Position numbers and translations under genes: made by a program. Of a stretch of DNA of 64,000 nt, positions 17,558 to 27,019 are shown one piece after another. The stretch is taken from positions 1-64,000 of the forward strand of contig NZ_OY288119.1 of assembly GCF_958439165.1 (NCBI RefSeq), given 5' to 3'. The notes below the pieces were generated by a model. The model was not told where the DNA came from, did not search any database, and was given only the letters and a program-made list of their open reading frames with translations. Source of the stretch: an uncultured Hydrogenophaga sp. GTDB lineage: Bacteria > Pseudomonadota > Gammaproteobacteria > Burkholderiales > Burkholderiaceae_C. How positions within the stretch are numbered: position 1 is the stretch's first letter; each line of letters starts with the position of its first letter.

Positions 17558-17752
17558 TTGGCCACACCGAACTACGGATACGAGAAACGCCAGCGCGAGC
17601 TGGCCAAGAAACAGAAGAAGGAAGAGAAGCTCAAGGCCAAGGCCGCCCGCAAGCACGAGCCGGGCGAAGGTGGTCCGGAAGACCATCAGGACGATGTTCC
17701 CGAGGCTTCCCCCGAAGGCACTCCGCCGGCTTCAGCCAGCGAGCGTTCCTGA
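17558..17752 (+). CDS. Small lysine-rich conserved protein (unknown function)
   Basis: A 64-residue protein with TTG start, reading (M)ATPNYGYEKRQRELAKK and then a run of K-K-E-E-K-L-K-A-K. The C-terminal half is acidic and rich in Pro, Glu and Ser. The N-terminal half looks like a single strongly charged helix, and the C-terminal half looks disordered. From memory, very similar small proteins beginning with ATPNY-EKRQRELAKK are widespread in betaproteobacteria, which supports a real gene. No function is known to me. It lies 29 nt after metC and converges with mnmH, 12 nt away. Confidence 0.7.
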   Translation: MATPNYGYEKRQRELAKKQKKEEKLKAKAARKHEPGEGGPEDHQDDVPEASPEGTPPASASERS

Positions 17753-17764
17753 CGGGTCTCCGGC

Positions 17765-18826
17765 TCAGCCGGACGAAGAGACCAGTGCCCTGGCCGCCTG
17801 CCCCATGCTGGCTGCAGACCGGTCGGGCAGGGCACACACGATCGCCTGTCCGTACTGGACGAAGTTGCGTCGGATCGACGCCGCGTACATCGGGTCATAG
17901 TGCTGCAGCAGCAGATCCAGCACCACCTCGGGCGTTCGGCCGGCCCGGATCTGCTCGACCCACCCGTTGACCACCTCGCGCCCGCGCAGCTCCGCCAGTG
18001 CCTGCAGACGCGAGCAGAAATGATCGGGGTCCTGCACAAAGAAGTCGTAGTCCTCCAGCAGCAGGCCGACCCGCTCGTTGTCCGGCAGCTGCAGGTCGAC
18101 GCACGGGCTTGAGCGCATGGCGTCCATCAGCGCATCGGGCACACGCAGGTTGCCGACCTTCTTGCTCTCGCTCTCCACGTACACCACGCGAGCCGGGTCG
18201 AAGCCCTTCAGCCGGGCCCAGAGCAGCGAGTCGAAGTGTTTCTGGCTGGGCTGCGGCTGGCCCGGCAGGTGTCCCAGCACCGAGCTGCGGTGGCAGGCCA
18301 GGCCTTCCAGGTCGAGCACCTGCGCACCCTCGGCGGCCAGCGCGTGCAGCAGGCGGGTCTTGCCGCTGCCGGTCGGGCCACAGATGACCCGGTAGTGCAA
18401 GGTGGGTGCCAGCCGTTCCAGGTCCTCGACCAGCGCTGCCCGCCATGCCTTGTAACCGCCCTCGATCAGCGTGACCTGGAAGCCGATGGCCCCCAGGATG
18501 GTGGCCAGCGCACCGCTGCGGTTGCCGCCGCGCCAGCAGTACACCAGCGGTCGCCATCCCCTGGGCTTGTCGATCACCTCGCGCTCGATGTGCGCGGCAA
18601 TGTTGCGGGCCGACAGCGCAGCTCCCCGCTTCTTGGCCTCGAACGGGTTGACCTGCTTGTACATCGTGCCGATCTCGATGCGCTGCAGGTTGTCCAGCGT
18701 GGGCCAGTTGACGGCACCCGGCACATGGTCGAGCGCGTGTTCGTCCTCGGTCCGGGCGTCGATGATGGCGTCGAAGGTTGCCAGGCGGCTGATGGCTTCC
18801 GTGGCAGGCAGGGTCTGAACAGGCAT
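17765..18826 (-). CDS. mnmH: tRNA 2-selenouridine/geranyl-2-thiouridine synthase MnmH (SelU)
   Basis: Replaces sulfur with selenium in 2-thiouridine at the tRNA wobble position; it can also geranylate the sulfur. The 353-residue product has an N-terminal rhodanese domain with the catalytic Cys97 in V-Y-C-W-R-G-G, the same number as in the E. coli enzyme, which supports this start. A C-terminal P-loop domain follows, with C-G-P-T-G-S-G-K-T at about residues 149-157. It starts 7 nt after the stop of the upstream tesA-like gene and is probably in its operon. It implies selenophosphate synthesis (selD) elsewhere in the genome. Confidence 0.93.
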   Translation of the reverse strand: MPVQTLPATEAISRLATFDAIIDARTEDEHALDHVPGAVNWPTLDNLQRIEIGTMYKQVNPFEAKKRGAALSARNIAAHIEREVIDKPRGWRPLVYCWRGGNRSGALATILGAIGFQVTLIEGGYKAWRAALVEDLERLAPTLHYRVICGPTGSGKTRLLHALAAEGAQVLDLEGLACHRSSVLGHLPGQPQPSQKHFDSLLWARLKGFDPARVVYVESESKKVGNLRVPDALMDAMRSSPCVDLQLPDNERVGLLLEDYDFFVQDPDHFCSRLQALAELRGREVVNGWVEQIRAGRTPEVVLDLLLQHYDPMYAASIRRNFVQYGQAIVCALPDRSAASMGQAARALVSSSG

Positions 18827-18832
18827 CCGGGG

Positions 18833-18838
18833 ATTATC
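18833..18838 (-). promoter_or_regulatory. GATAAT motif 6 nt before mnmH start
   Basis: Read on the minus strand, GATAATCCCCGG directly precedes the mnmH ATG: 6 nt separate the hexamer from the start codon. The TAA inside it is also the stop codon of the tesA-like gene, so the match is partly imposed by coding sequence. It belongs to a set of similar motifs next to other start codons in this window. Confidence 0.25.
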
Positions 18839-19508
18839 GGCGCGGGATCAGCGGTCTCAGGGCCGGCCACACATTGCCCAGCATCACGGGTTGCGCGGCT
18901 TCGTTGGGGTGGATGCGGTCGGCCTGGAACAGCCGGGTCGGATCGGGAAGGTCGGCCACGCCGGCGAGGAAGAAGGGCACCAGGGCCGCCTTCTCCGATT
19001 CGGACACCGACCGGTAAAGCTGACGGAACTCGGCCGCATAGCGGGCGCCGTAGTTGGGCGGCATCTCCATGCCGAGCACCAGCACGCGTGCACCGGCCTC
19101 GCGCGCCGCACGTGCCATGGTGCCCAGGTTGTCGCGCGTCATGTCCAGGGGCAGTCCGCGCAATGCGTCGTTGCCGCCGAGTTCGATCACCACCACGGCG
19201 GGCTGGTGCTGCTTCAGGAGGGCCGGCAGTCGCGAGCGACCGCCCGACGTGGTGTCGCCGCTGATGCTGGCATTGACCACCCGCGCCTGAACTTTTTCGG
19301 TCTTAAGCCGGTCCTGAAGCAGAGCCACCCAGCCTTTGCCGCGCTGAAGCCCATACTCGGCGCTCAGCGAGTCGCCTACCACCAGCACCACCGGTGCCTG
19401 GCTCGCTGCGGTGGTCTGGCCCGAGGAGATCAGCGGAAGACCGCCGGTGCACAGGGCCAGGAGCAGGGCGCTACAGTGGCGTCGATTCAAACGGGAAAGT
19501 TCTTTCAT
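18834..19508 (-). CDS. tesA: SGNH-family esterase, TesA-like (arylesterase/lysophospholipase)
   Basis: Periplasmic or secreted serine hydrolase of the GDSL/SGNH family. The 224-residue protein has an N-terminal signal peptide (basic N-R-R, then S-A-L-L-L-A-L). Its SGNH blocks are: block I G-D-S-L with catalytic Ser47, block II I-S-G-D-T-T-S-G-G, block III G-G-N-D, and block V D-x-I-H-P with the catalytic His. In E. coli, tesA is divergent from the ABC ATPase gene ybbA, and the same arrangement is seen here. Its start codon overlaps that of the ABC gene in a CATG palindrome at 19506-19509. Confidence 0.85.
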   Translation of the reverse strand: MKELSRLNRRHCSALLLALCTGGLPLISSGQTTAASQAPVVLVVGDSLSAEYGLQRGKGWVALLQDRLKTEKVQARVVNASISGDTTSGGRSRLPALLKQHQPAVVVIELGGNDALRGLPLDMTRDNLGTMARAAREAGARVLVLGMEMPPNYGARYAAEFRQLYRSVSESEKAALVPFFLAGVADLPDPTRLFQADRIHPNEAAQPVMLGNVWPALRPLIPRR

Positions 19509-20190
19509 GTCCGAAGTGATGATTGCGGTTCAGCATGTGTTCAAGACGGTCACCGATTCGACCGGCACGCTGACCATTCTGCGGGATATCGATTTCACCC
19601 TGGCCAAGGGCGAAACGGCGGCGATCGTCGGGGCGTCCGGCTCCGGCAAGAGCACCCTGCTGTCGATCATTGCCGGGTTGGATACCCCCAGCAGCGGAAC
19701 GGTTCACATGGCCGGCACCGATCTGTTCGCCCAGACCGAAGACCAGCGTGCCGCCTTCCGGGCCGCGCACCTGGGCTTTGTGTTCCAGAGCTTCCAGCTG
19801 CTGGCCAACCTGACCGCACTGGAAAACGTGATGCTGCCGCTGGAACTGGCTGGTCGCCGTGACGCCCGCGCCGCGGCCAGCCGCATGCTCGAGCGTGTGG
19901 GCCTGGGCCAGCGTCTGGCCAGCTATCCCAAGGTGTTGTCGGGTGGCGAGCAGCAGCGGGTGGCGCTGGCGCGCGCCTTCGTCATGAGCCCGGCCGTGCT
20001 GCTGGCCGACGAGCCCACCGGCAGTCTGGACTTTGCCACCGGCCAGACCATCATGGAGCTGATGTTCGACCTCAACCGCGAGCAGGGCACCACGCTGGTC
20101 ATGGTCACGCACGACCGCAGCATCGCCGAGCGCTGCGAACGGCGCATCACGATCGCGGCGGGCGAGGTGGCCGAGATCAGCCCCGGCTGA
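19507..20190 (+). CDS. ABC transporter ATP-binding protein, YbbA/LolD-type
   Basis: ATPase of the MacB/LolD/YbbA group. The product is 227 residues, with Walker A G-A-S-G-S-G-K-S at 42-49, Q-loop V-F-Q-S-F-Q-L-L, signature L-S-G-G-E-Q-Q-R and Walker B L-L-A-D-E-P-T-G-S-L-D. I chose ATG 19507, with GGGAAAG about 8 nt upstream; the in-frame ATG at 19519 is an alternative. Family members usually pair with a FtsX-like permease gene directly downstream (ybbP in E. coli). None follows here, so the partner must be encoded elsewhere or be missing. The role is therefore open. Confidence 0.85.
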   Translation: MSEVMIAVQHVFKTVTDSTGTLTILRDIDFTLAKGETAAIVGASGSGKSTLLSIIAGLDTPSSGTVHMAGTDLFAQTEDQRAAFRAAHLGFVFQSFQLLANLTALENVMLPLELAGRRDARAAASRMLERVGLGQRLASYPKVLSGGEQQRVALARAFVMSPAVLLADEPTGSLDFATGQTIMELMFDLNREQGTTLVMVTHDRSIAERCERRITIAAGEVAEISPG

Positions 20191-20205
20191 CATCTGCTCC
20201 CTCCA

Positions 20206-20223
20206 TCACCCCCGGGCGGGTGA
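20206..20223 (+). terminator. Inverted repeat after the ABC ATPase gene
   Basis: TCACCC (20206-20211) and GGGTGA (20218-20223) form a 6-bp stem with a 6-nt loop, 15 nt after the stop codon. There is no T-tract, so termination is doubtful. Confidence 0.3.
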
Positions 20224-20284
20224 AAGCCGGGAACCATGGACTGGTGGTGTGACTAAGACAGTTCCTTCGCTGTCTCCGCCACCC

Positions 20285-21013
20285 ATGATTTCTGCACAAC
20301 CTGACTTCTGCGCCTGCTCCACCACCCGGCACGGGCCCTACACCAAGATCCGTTGCACGCTGCCTTCTTCCCTGGCCCGCGACGCGGCGTTGCTGGAAGA
20401 TGTACGCCGACATGTACGGCGGAAGCTCGAAGACGAGCAGTGCGTGTTCAAGGAGGTGCGTGTCACCACCCGCTCGAAGCCCATCGCCATCAAGGTGGTG
20501 GTACCCACCGGACTGATGGAGGAGCCGCGGCGGTTGGTGGCCCGGGTCGGGAGCTGCCTCGGTCTGCTGATCGACGGGCTGGGTTTGTCGCCCGAGGCGG
20601 CCACAACGGTCTGGCGCAATCTCGCTGCGTACCGAGCGCGCGCGCTGGACCGGCTGGCCAGACAGGCACCCAGCCTCGAGGGTGACTTGGACCCGCTGCT
20701 CGCGATCGCTTCGGAGCTGGCGGAGGCGGGCGACACAGGTGCCGCCATCCAGCTCATCGGCCGCCTTCCATGGCACGAACCCATGCAGGCGCTGGACCAT
20801 CTGCAGACCACGCTGCAGATCCCGCCCTGGGTGGCCATGAGGCTGCTGTGCACCCAGAATCGGGAGCACCTGCTGAGCCTTCTGCCGTGGCAAGGAACGG
20901 CGACCGGCAGCCCTGCGCGTGTCATGTTGATGCGGCTGCAGGGCTCGTTGGTCCATGCCGACGAAGCCGCGGCAGCAGCAGCCTTGCTCAAGCTGCTGCA
21001 AGGTGGTGACTAG
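20285..21013 (+). CDS. Hypothetical protein, no recognised family
   Basis: A 242-residue protein from ATG 20285; a GTG at 20249 would add 12 residues. I do not recognise the family. It has no signal peptide and no membrane segment. The N-terminal region holds a C-A-C pair and a mixed alpha/beta stretch with two predicted strands (around K-E-V-R-V-T-T and I-K-V-V-V-P-T). The rest looks like four to six amphipathic helices rich in Leu and Ala, with a helix-repeat feel (L-A-E-A-G-D-T-G-A-A-I-Q-L-I). A small inverted repeat (AGACAG 20256-20261, CTGTCT 20270-20275) lies just before ATG 20285. Codon use matches the neighbours. It sits between the ABC ATPase and rlmB. Confidence 0.7.
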   Translation: MISAQPDFCACSTTRHGPYTKIRCTLPSSLARDAALLEDVRRHVRRKLEDEQCVFKEVRVTTRSKPIAIKVVVPTGLMEEPRRLVARVGSCLGLLIDGLGLSPEAATTVWRNLAAYRARALDRLARQAPSLEGDLDPLLAIASELAEAGDTGAAIQLIGRLPWHEPMQALDHLQTTLQIPPWVAMRLLCTQNREHLLSLLPWQGTATGSPARVMLMRLQGSLVHADEAAAAAALLKLLQGGD

Positions 21014-21035
21014 CCTGCCCGTGGCGGTTGGGCGG

Positions 21036-21041
21036 GATAAT
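21036..21041 (+). promoter_or_regulatory. GATAAT -10-like motif 6 nt before rlmB
   Basis: GATAATCCGGGG ends exactly at the rlmB ATG (21048). With a -10 hexamer here, transcription would start at or next to the start codon, giving a leaderless mRNA. The gap also lacks a Shine-Dalgarno sequence. No good -35 is seen. Confidence 0.4.
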
Positions 21042-21047
21042 CCGGGG

Positions 21048-21812
21048 ATGACCTCTCCCAAAATCTCGCCGTCCGCCGCCAAGGTGCTGTTCGGCTTCCA
21101 CGCGGTGGGCGTTCGCCTGAAAACCGCACCCGCCTCGGTCATCGAGGTGTATTTCGAATCCACCCGCCGCGACGCCCGCATGCGGCAGTTCCTGGATCGG
21201 GCGCGCGAAGCGGGCGTGCGGCTGATCGAGGCCGACGCGCTTCGCATCGCCAAACTCGCCGGCAGCCACGGTCACCAGGGCGTGGCCGCGCGGGTGCAGC
21301 CACTGGAGCAGGCCCGCTCGCTGGACGACCTGCTGGAGCAGCTCGAACCCACCGGCGAGCCGCCGCTGCTGCTGGTGCTCGACGGCATCACCGACCCGCA
21401 CAACCTGGGTGCCTGCCTGCGCGTGGCCGACGGTGCCGGCGCCCACGCCGTGATCGCGCCCAAGGACCATGCCGCCGGCATCAACGCCACCGTGGCCAAG
21501 GTGGCCAGCGGCGCCGCCGAGACCATGCCGTATTTCATGGTCACCAACCTGGCTCGCACGCTGGGCGAGCTCAAGGAGCGGAACATCTGGGTCATCGGCA
21601 CCAGCGACGACGCGCCCCGCACCCTCTACCAGGCCGACCTGAAGGTCCCGGTGGCCCTCGTGCTCGGCGCCGAGGGGCAGGGCATGCGCCAGCTCACCCG
21701 CAAGACCTGCGACGAGCTGGTCAGCATCCCCATGCACGGGGCGGTGGAAAGCCTGAACGTGTCGGTGGCCAGCGGCGTCTGCCTGTACGAAGCGCTGCGC
21801 CAGCGGGGCTGA
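21048..21812 (+). CDS. rlmB: 23S rRNA 2'-O-methyltransferase RlmB (Gm2251)
   Basis: SPOUT-class methyltransferase that methylates the ribose of G2251 in the 23S rRNA peptidyl-transferase region. The 254-residue product has an N-terminal L30e-like substrate-binding domain (V-L-F-G-F-H-A-V) and the knotted SPOUT domain with motifs D-P-H-N-L-G-A-C-L-R, L-G-A-E-G-Q-G-M and I-P-M-H-G-A-V-E-S-L-N-V-S-V-A. I chose ATG 21048 because it gives the expected N-terminus; the upstream in-frame extension lies in the preceding gene. Confidence 0.95.
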   Translation: MTSPKISPSAAKVLFGFHAVGVRLKTAPASVIEVYFESTRRDARMRQFLDRAREAGVRLIEADALRIAKLAGSHGHQGVAARVQPLEQARSLDDLLEQLEPTGEPPLLLVLDGITDPHNLGACLRVADGAGAHAVIAPKDHAAGINATVAKVASGAAETMPYFMVTNLARTLGELKERNIWVIGTSDDAPRTLYQADLKVPVALVLGAEGQGMRQLTRKTCDELVSIPMHGAVESLNVSVASGVCLYEALRQRG

Positions 21813-21828
21813 CCGGCCGGTCGGCCGA

Positions 21829-23765
<1,937 letters not shown>

Positions 23766-23769
<4 letters not shown>

Positions 23770-24662
23770 GGGTTCAGTGCCTCGCGGGTCAGCAGCAGCA
23801 CCTGGTCGTCGCCGGCACTCACCGGCAGCCAGACCGCATCGAGGTCCGGGAAGGCGCGCTCGAAGTTCGCCCGCTCGTTGCCGATCTCCAGTACCAGCAC
23901 GCCCTCGGGGTTGAGGCAGCGCGGCGCATCGGACAGCAGCTGGCGGATGAAGTCCATGCCGTCTTCACCACCGGCCAGCGCCAGCTCGGGCTCGGCCCGG
24001 TATTCGGCGGGCAGGGCGGCCATGCTTTGCGCGTTGACATAGGGCGGGTTGCACAGGATCAGGTCCCAGGGGCCGGGGCAGGCGGTCAGGCCGTCGGACT
24101 CGACCAGGGCGATACGGTCCTGCAGCCCGTGGCGGTCCACATTGAGGCGGGCCACGGCCAGTGCGTCAGGCGACAGGTCGGCACCGCACACCTGCACCTC
24201 CGGCCAGGCCATCGCCGCCAGAACGGCCAGGCTGCCGTTGCCGGTGCACAGGTCCAGCACCTGGCGGGTTTCGTCGCTCAGCCAGTGGTCGATGGTGCCG
24301 TCGACCAGCAGCTCGGCAATGAAGCTGCGCGGCACGATGCTGCGCCGGTCGATGTGGAAGGGCACGCCCTGCAGCCAGGCTTCGCCGGTGAGGTAGGCAG
24401 CGGGCTCCCGGGTGTCGATGCGACGCTGGACCAGCGCCAGCGCCTGCTGAACGGCGGCAGTGTCCAGGGGGGACGGGTCGGCGTCGGTGTCGGTGTCCAG
24501 CGGCAGGTCGAGCGACCACAGCACCAGCCAGGCCGCTTCGTCGTGCGGGTTGGTGGTGCCATGCCCATAGGACAGGGAAGCGGCGGCCAGGCGGTCGGTC
24601 GCCTCGGCCAGAAGTTGTTTCAGGTTCACGGAAGGTGCGGCGTCAGGCCTGCGGTGCGGCAT
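23766..24662 (-). CDS. prmB: Ribosomal protein L3 N5-glutamine methyltransferase PrmB
   Basis: SAM-dependent enzyme that methylates a glutamine in ribosomal protein L3. The 298-residue protein has an N-terminal helical domain and a Rossmann methyltransferase domain with V-L-D-L-C-T-G-N-G-S-L (SAM site) and the glutamine-binding motif C-N-P-P-Y. The ATG at 24662 has a GGAG box 7 nt upstream and overlaps the end of dapE by 20 nt; a GTG at 24629 would avoid the overlap. It resembles PrmB more than PrmC by the L-L-V-D-G-T-I region and length. Confidence 0.9.
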
Positions 24663-25809
24663 TCAGCCGCTCCAGCGTGCGCCGGTAGATGTTCTTGAGG
24701 GGTTCGATGTCGGCCAGGGCCACGTTCTCGTCCACCTTGTGGATGGTGGCGTTGGGCGGGCCCAGCTCGATGACTTGCGGGCAGACGCGGGCGATGAAGC
24801 GGCCGTCGCTGGTGCCGCCGGTGGTGGAGAGTTCGGTGGTGATGCCGGTCTCGTCGGCGATGGCGGCACGCACCGCGTCGACCAGGGTGCCGGGCGGCGT
24901 GAGGAAGGGCTGTCCGCCCACCGTCCAGACCAGATCGTGATCGCGGCCGGCCTCCAGGCCATGGCGGGCCAGGATGTCCAGCACCCGCTGCTGCAGCGAC
25001 TCGGCGGTGGATTCGGTGGAAAACCGGAAGTTGAAGTCGATGACCACCGTGCCGGGGATCACGTTGCTGGCGCCGGTGCCACCGTGGATGTTGCTCACCT
25101 GCCAGCTGGTGGGCGGGAAGAAGGCGTTGCCATCGTCCCAGCGGGTGGCGGCCAGCTCGGCGAGCGCCGGCGCTGCCAGGTGGATGGGGTTGCGGGCCAG
25201 GTGCGGGTAGGCGATGTGACCCTGGATGCCCTTCACGGTGAGCTTGCCGCTCATGGTGCCGCGTCGCCCGTTCTTGATCATGTCGCCGGTGCGCTCGACC
25301 GAGGTCGGTTCACCCACGATGCACCAGTCCAGCCGCTCCCCGCGCCCCTGGAGCTGCCGGCACACCACCACCGTGCCGTCCAGCGCCGGGCCTTCCTCGT
25401 CGCTGGTGAGCAGGAAGGCGATGTCGATGGCGGGCTGCGGGTGCGCGGCCAGGAATTCCTCGCAGGCCACGACCATGGCGGCGAGCGACGCCTTCATGTC
25501 GCTGGCACCGCGGCCGAACAGCCGTCCGTCGCGGTGGGTCGGCGTGAAGGGGTCGCTGGCCCAGTTGGCTAGCGGTCCGGTGGGCACCACGTCGGTGTGG
25601 CCAGCGAACACCAGCGTGGGCTGCTGCCCGGTGCCGTGCCGGGCCCAGAGGTTGGCGACCCGGAAATCGTCTGGACCGCTGTCGATGCGCTCGAGCCGGA
25701 ACCCCGCTGCAGCCAGCCGCTCGCCGATCAGTTCAAGACAGCCCTCGTCCCGTGGTGTCACGGATGGGCGGGCGATCAGGGCTTCGGTGAGCAGCAGCGT
25801 GTCGGACAT
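24643..25809 (-). CDS. dapE: Succinyl-diaminopimelate desuccinylase
   Basis: Zinc M20-family hydrolase that releases LL-diaminopimelate from its N-succinyl form in lysine and peptidoglycan synthesis. The 388-residue protein has F-A-G-H-T-D-V-V-P (metal His and Asp), G-R-G-A-S-D-M-K, T-S-D-E-E-G-P-A (catalytic Glu) and a late metal His in the G-P-P-N-A-T-I-H-K segment. It is in the same minus-strand run as dapC and dapD, with pilU in between. Its end overlaps prmB. Confidence 0.96.
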   Translation of the reverse strand: MSDTLLLTEALIARPSVTPRDEGCLELIGERLAAAGFRLERIDSGPDDFRVANLWARHGTGQQPTLVFAGHTDVVPTGPLANWASDPFTPTHRDGRLFGRGASDMKASLAAMVVACEEFLAAHPQPAIDIAFLLTSDEEGPALDGTVVVCRQLQGRGERLDWCIVGEPTSVERTGDMIKNGRRGTMSGKLTVKGIQGHIAYPHLARNPIHLAAPALAELAATRWDDGNAFFPPTSWQVSNIHGGTGASNVIPGTVVIDFNFRFSTESTAESLQQRVLDILARHGLEAGRDHDLVWTVGGQPFLTPPGTLVDAVRAAIADETGITTELSTTGGTSDGRFIARVCPQVIELGPPNATIHKVDENVALADIEPLKNIYRRTLERLNAAPQA

Positions 25810-25816
25810 GGGTCGT

Positions 25817-26974
25817 TCAGAACTTCACGTCGAGCGTGAATTCGGTGAAGGTGGCCTGGTCCTCGTCCTCGGTCAGGTCGGCCGGCAGGTCGCCCGCGCG
25901 GCTGGCTTCGAAGTCGTTCTGCAGACGCCACAGCAGGTTGTTGGGCGAATCGGCATGGGCCAGGCCCTCGTTGCGGCTCACGATGCCTTCGTGGATGAGG
26001 CGGGCGATGTCCTGCTCGAAGGTCTGCGAGCCCTCGGCCAGCGACTTCTCCATGGCCTCGCGCACGCCGCCGAAGTCGCCCTTGTGCACCAGGTCGGCCA
26101 CCAGGGCGGTGTTGAGCATCACCTCCATGGCCGGCACGCGGGAGCCGGTTTCGGTGCGCAGCAGCCGCTGCGACACCACCGCCCGCAGCGCGGACGACAG
26201 GTCGCTCAGCAGGGTGGGGCGAACCTCGGCCGGGTAGAAGCTCAGGATCCGGTTGAGCGCGTGGTAGCTGTTGTTGGCGTGCAGCGTGGCCAGGCACAGG
26301 TGGCCGGACTGCGCGTAGGCGATGGCCGCCGACATGGTGTCGCGATCGCGGATCTCGCCGATCAGGATCACGTCCGGTGCCTGCCGCAGCGCGTTCTTCA
26401 GCGCCACCTGCAGCGAGGCGGTGTCGGAGCCGATCTCGCGCTGGTTGACCACCGATTTCTTGTTCGCGTAGGTGTATTCGATCGGGTCCTCGATGGTGAG
26501 GATGTGGCCGGTCGCGTTCTCGTTGCGGTGATCGAGCATGGCCGCCAGCGTGGTGCTCTTGCCGGCGCCGGTGGAGCCCACCATCAGGATGAGGCCGCGC
26601 TTCTCCATCACCAGCTCGGCCAGGATCGGCGACACATTGATGTCGCTCAACCGGGGAATGTTGCTCGGCACGAAGCGGATCACCACCGAGTAGGTGGCCC
26701 GTTGCCGGAACGCGCTGATGCGGAAATTGCCCAGCCCGTCCAGGGTGACGCCCATGTTGAGCTCGCCGGTCTCGGTGAGCTCCTCCATGCGGGTGGGCGA
26801 GATGATTTCCGAGAGCAGGTTGCGCGGAGCGTCCAGCGGCAGCACCTGGCTGTTGATGGGGATGGTCTGGCCGTGGATCTTGATCATGGCCGGGGCATAG
26901 GCCGTCAGGTAGACGTCCGACGCCTTCTTCTCGGCCATCAGGCGCAGGATGCGCTCCATCGTTCCACTGCTCAT
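25817..26974 (-). CDS. pilU: Type IV pilus retraction ATPase, PilU type
   Basis: PilT-family hexameric ATPase that powers pilus retraction together with PilT. The 385-residue protein has the N-terminal PAS-like domain (E-K-K-A-S-D-V-Y-L-T) and a RecA-like core with Walker A G-S-T-G-A-G-K-S-T, Asp box, Walker B (V-I-L-I-G-E-I-R-D) and His box. The M-E-R-I-L-R-L-M-A-E-K-K start and the D-V-Y-L-T-A segment point to PilU rather than PilT. ATG 26974 has GAGAGG 6 nt upstream; an in-frame ATG at 26992 is less likely. No pilT is next to it; it is embedded between dapD and dapE. Confidence 0.88.
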   Translation of the reverse strand: MSSGTMERILRLMAEKKASDVYLTAYAPAMIKIHGQTIPINSQVLPLDAPRNLLSEIISPTRMEELTETGELNMGVTLDGLGNFRISAFRQRATYSVVIRFVPSNIPRLSDINVSPILAELVMEKRGLILMVGSTGAGKSTTLAAMLDHRNENATGHILTIEDPIEYTYANKKSVVNQREIGSDTASLQVALKNALRQAPDVILIGEIRDRDTMSAAIAYAQSGHLCLATLHANNSYHALNRILSFYPAEVRPTLLSDLSSALRAVVSQRLLRTETGSRVPAMEVMLNTALVADLVHKGDFGGVREAMEKSLAEGSQTFEQDIARLIHEGIVSRNEGLAHADSPNNLLWRLQNDFEASRAGDLPADLTEDEDQATFTEFTLDVKF

Positions 26975-27019
26975 GACCGTCCTCTCATTCAACGCCAGGG
27001 GGTGCTGCGGTGCTGCGGA

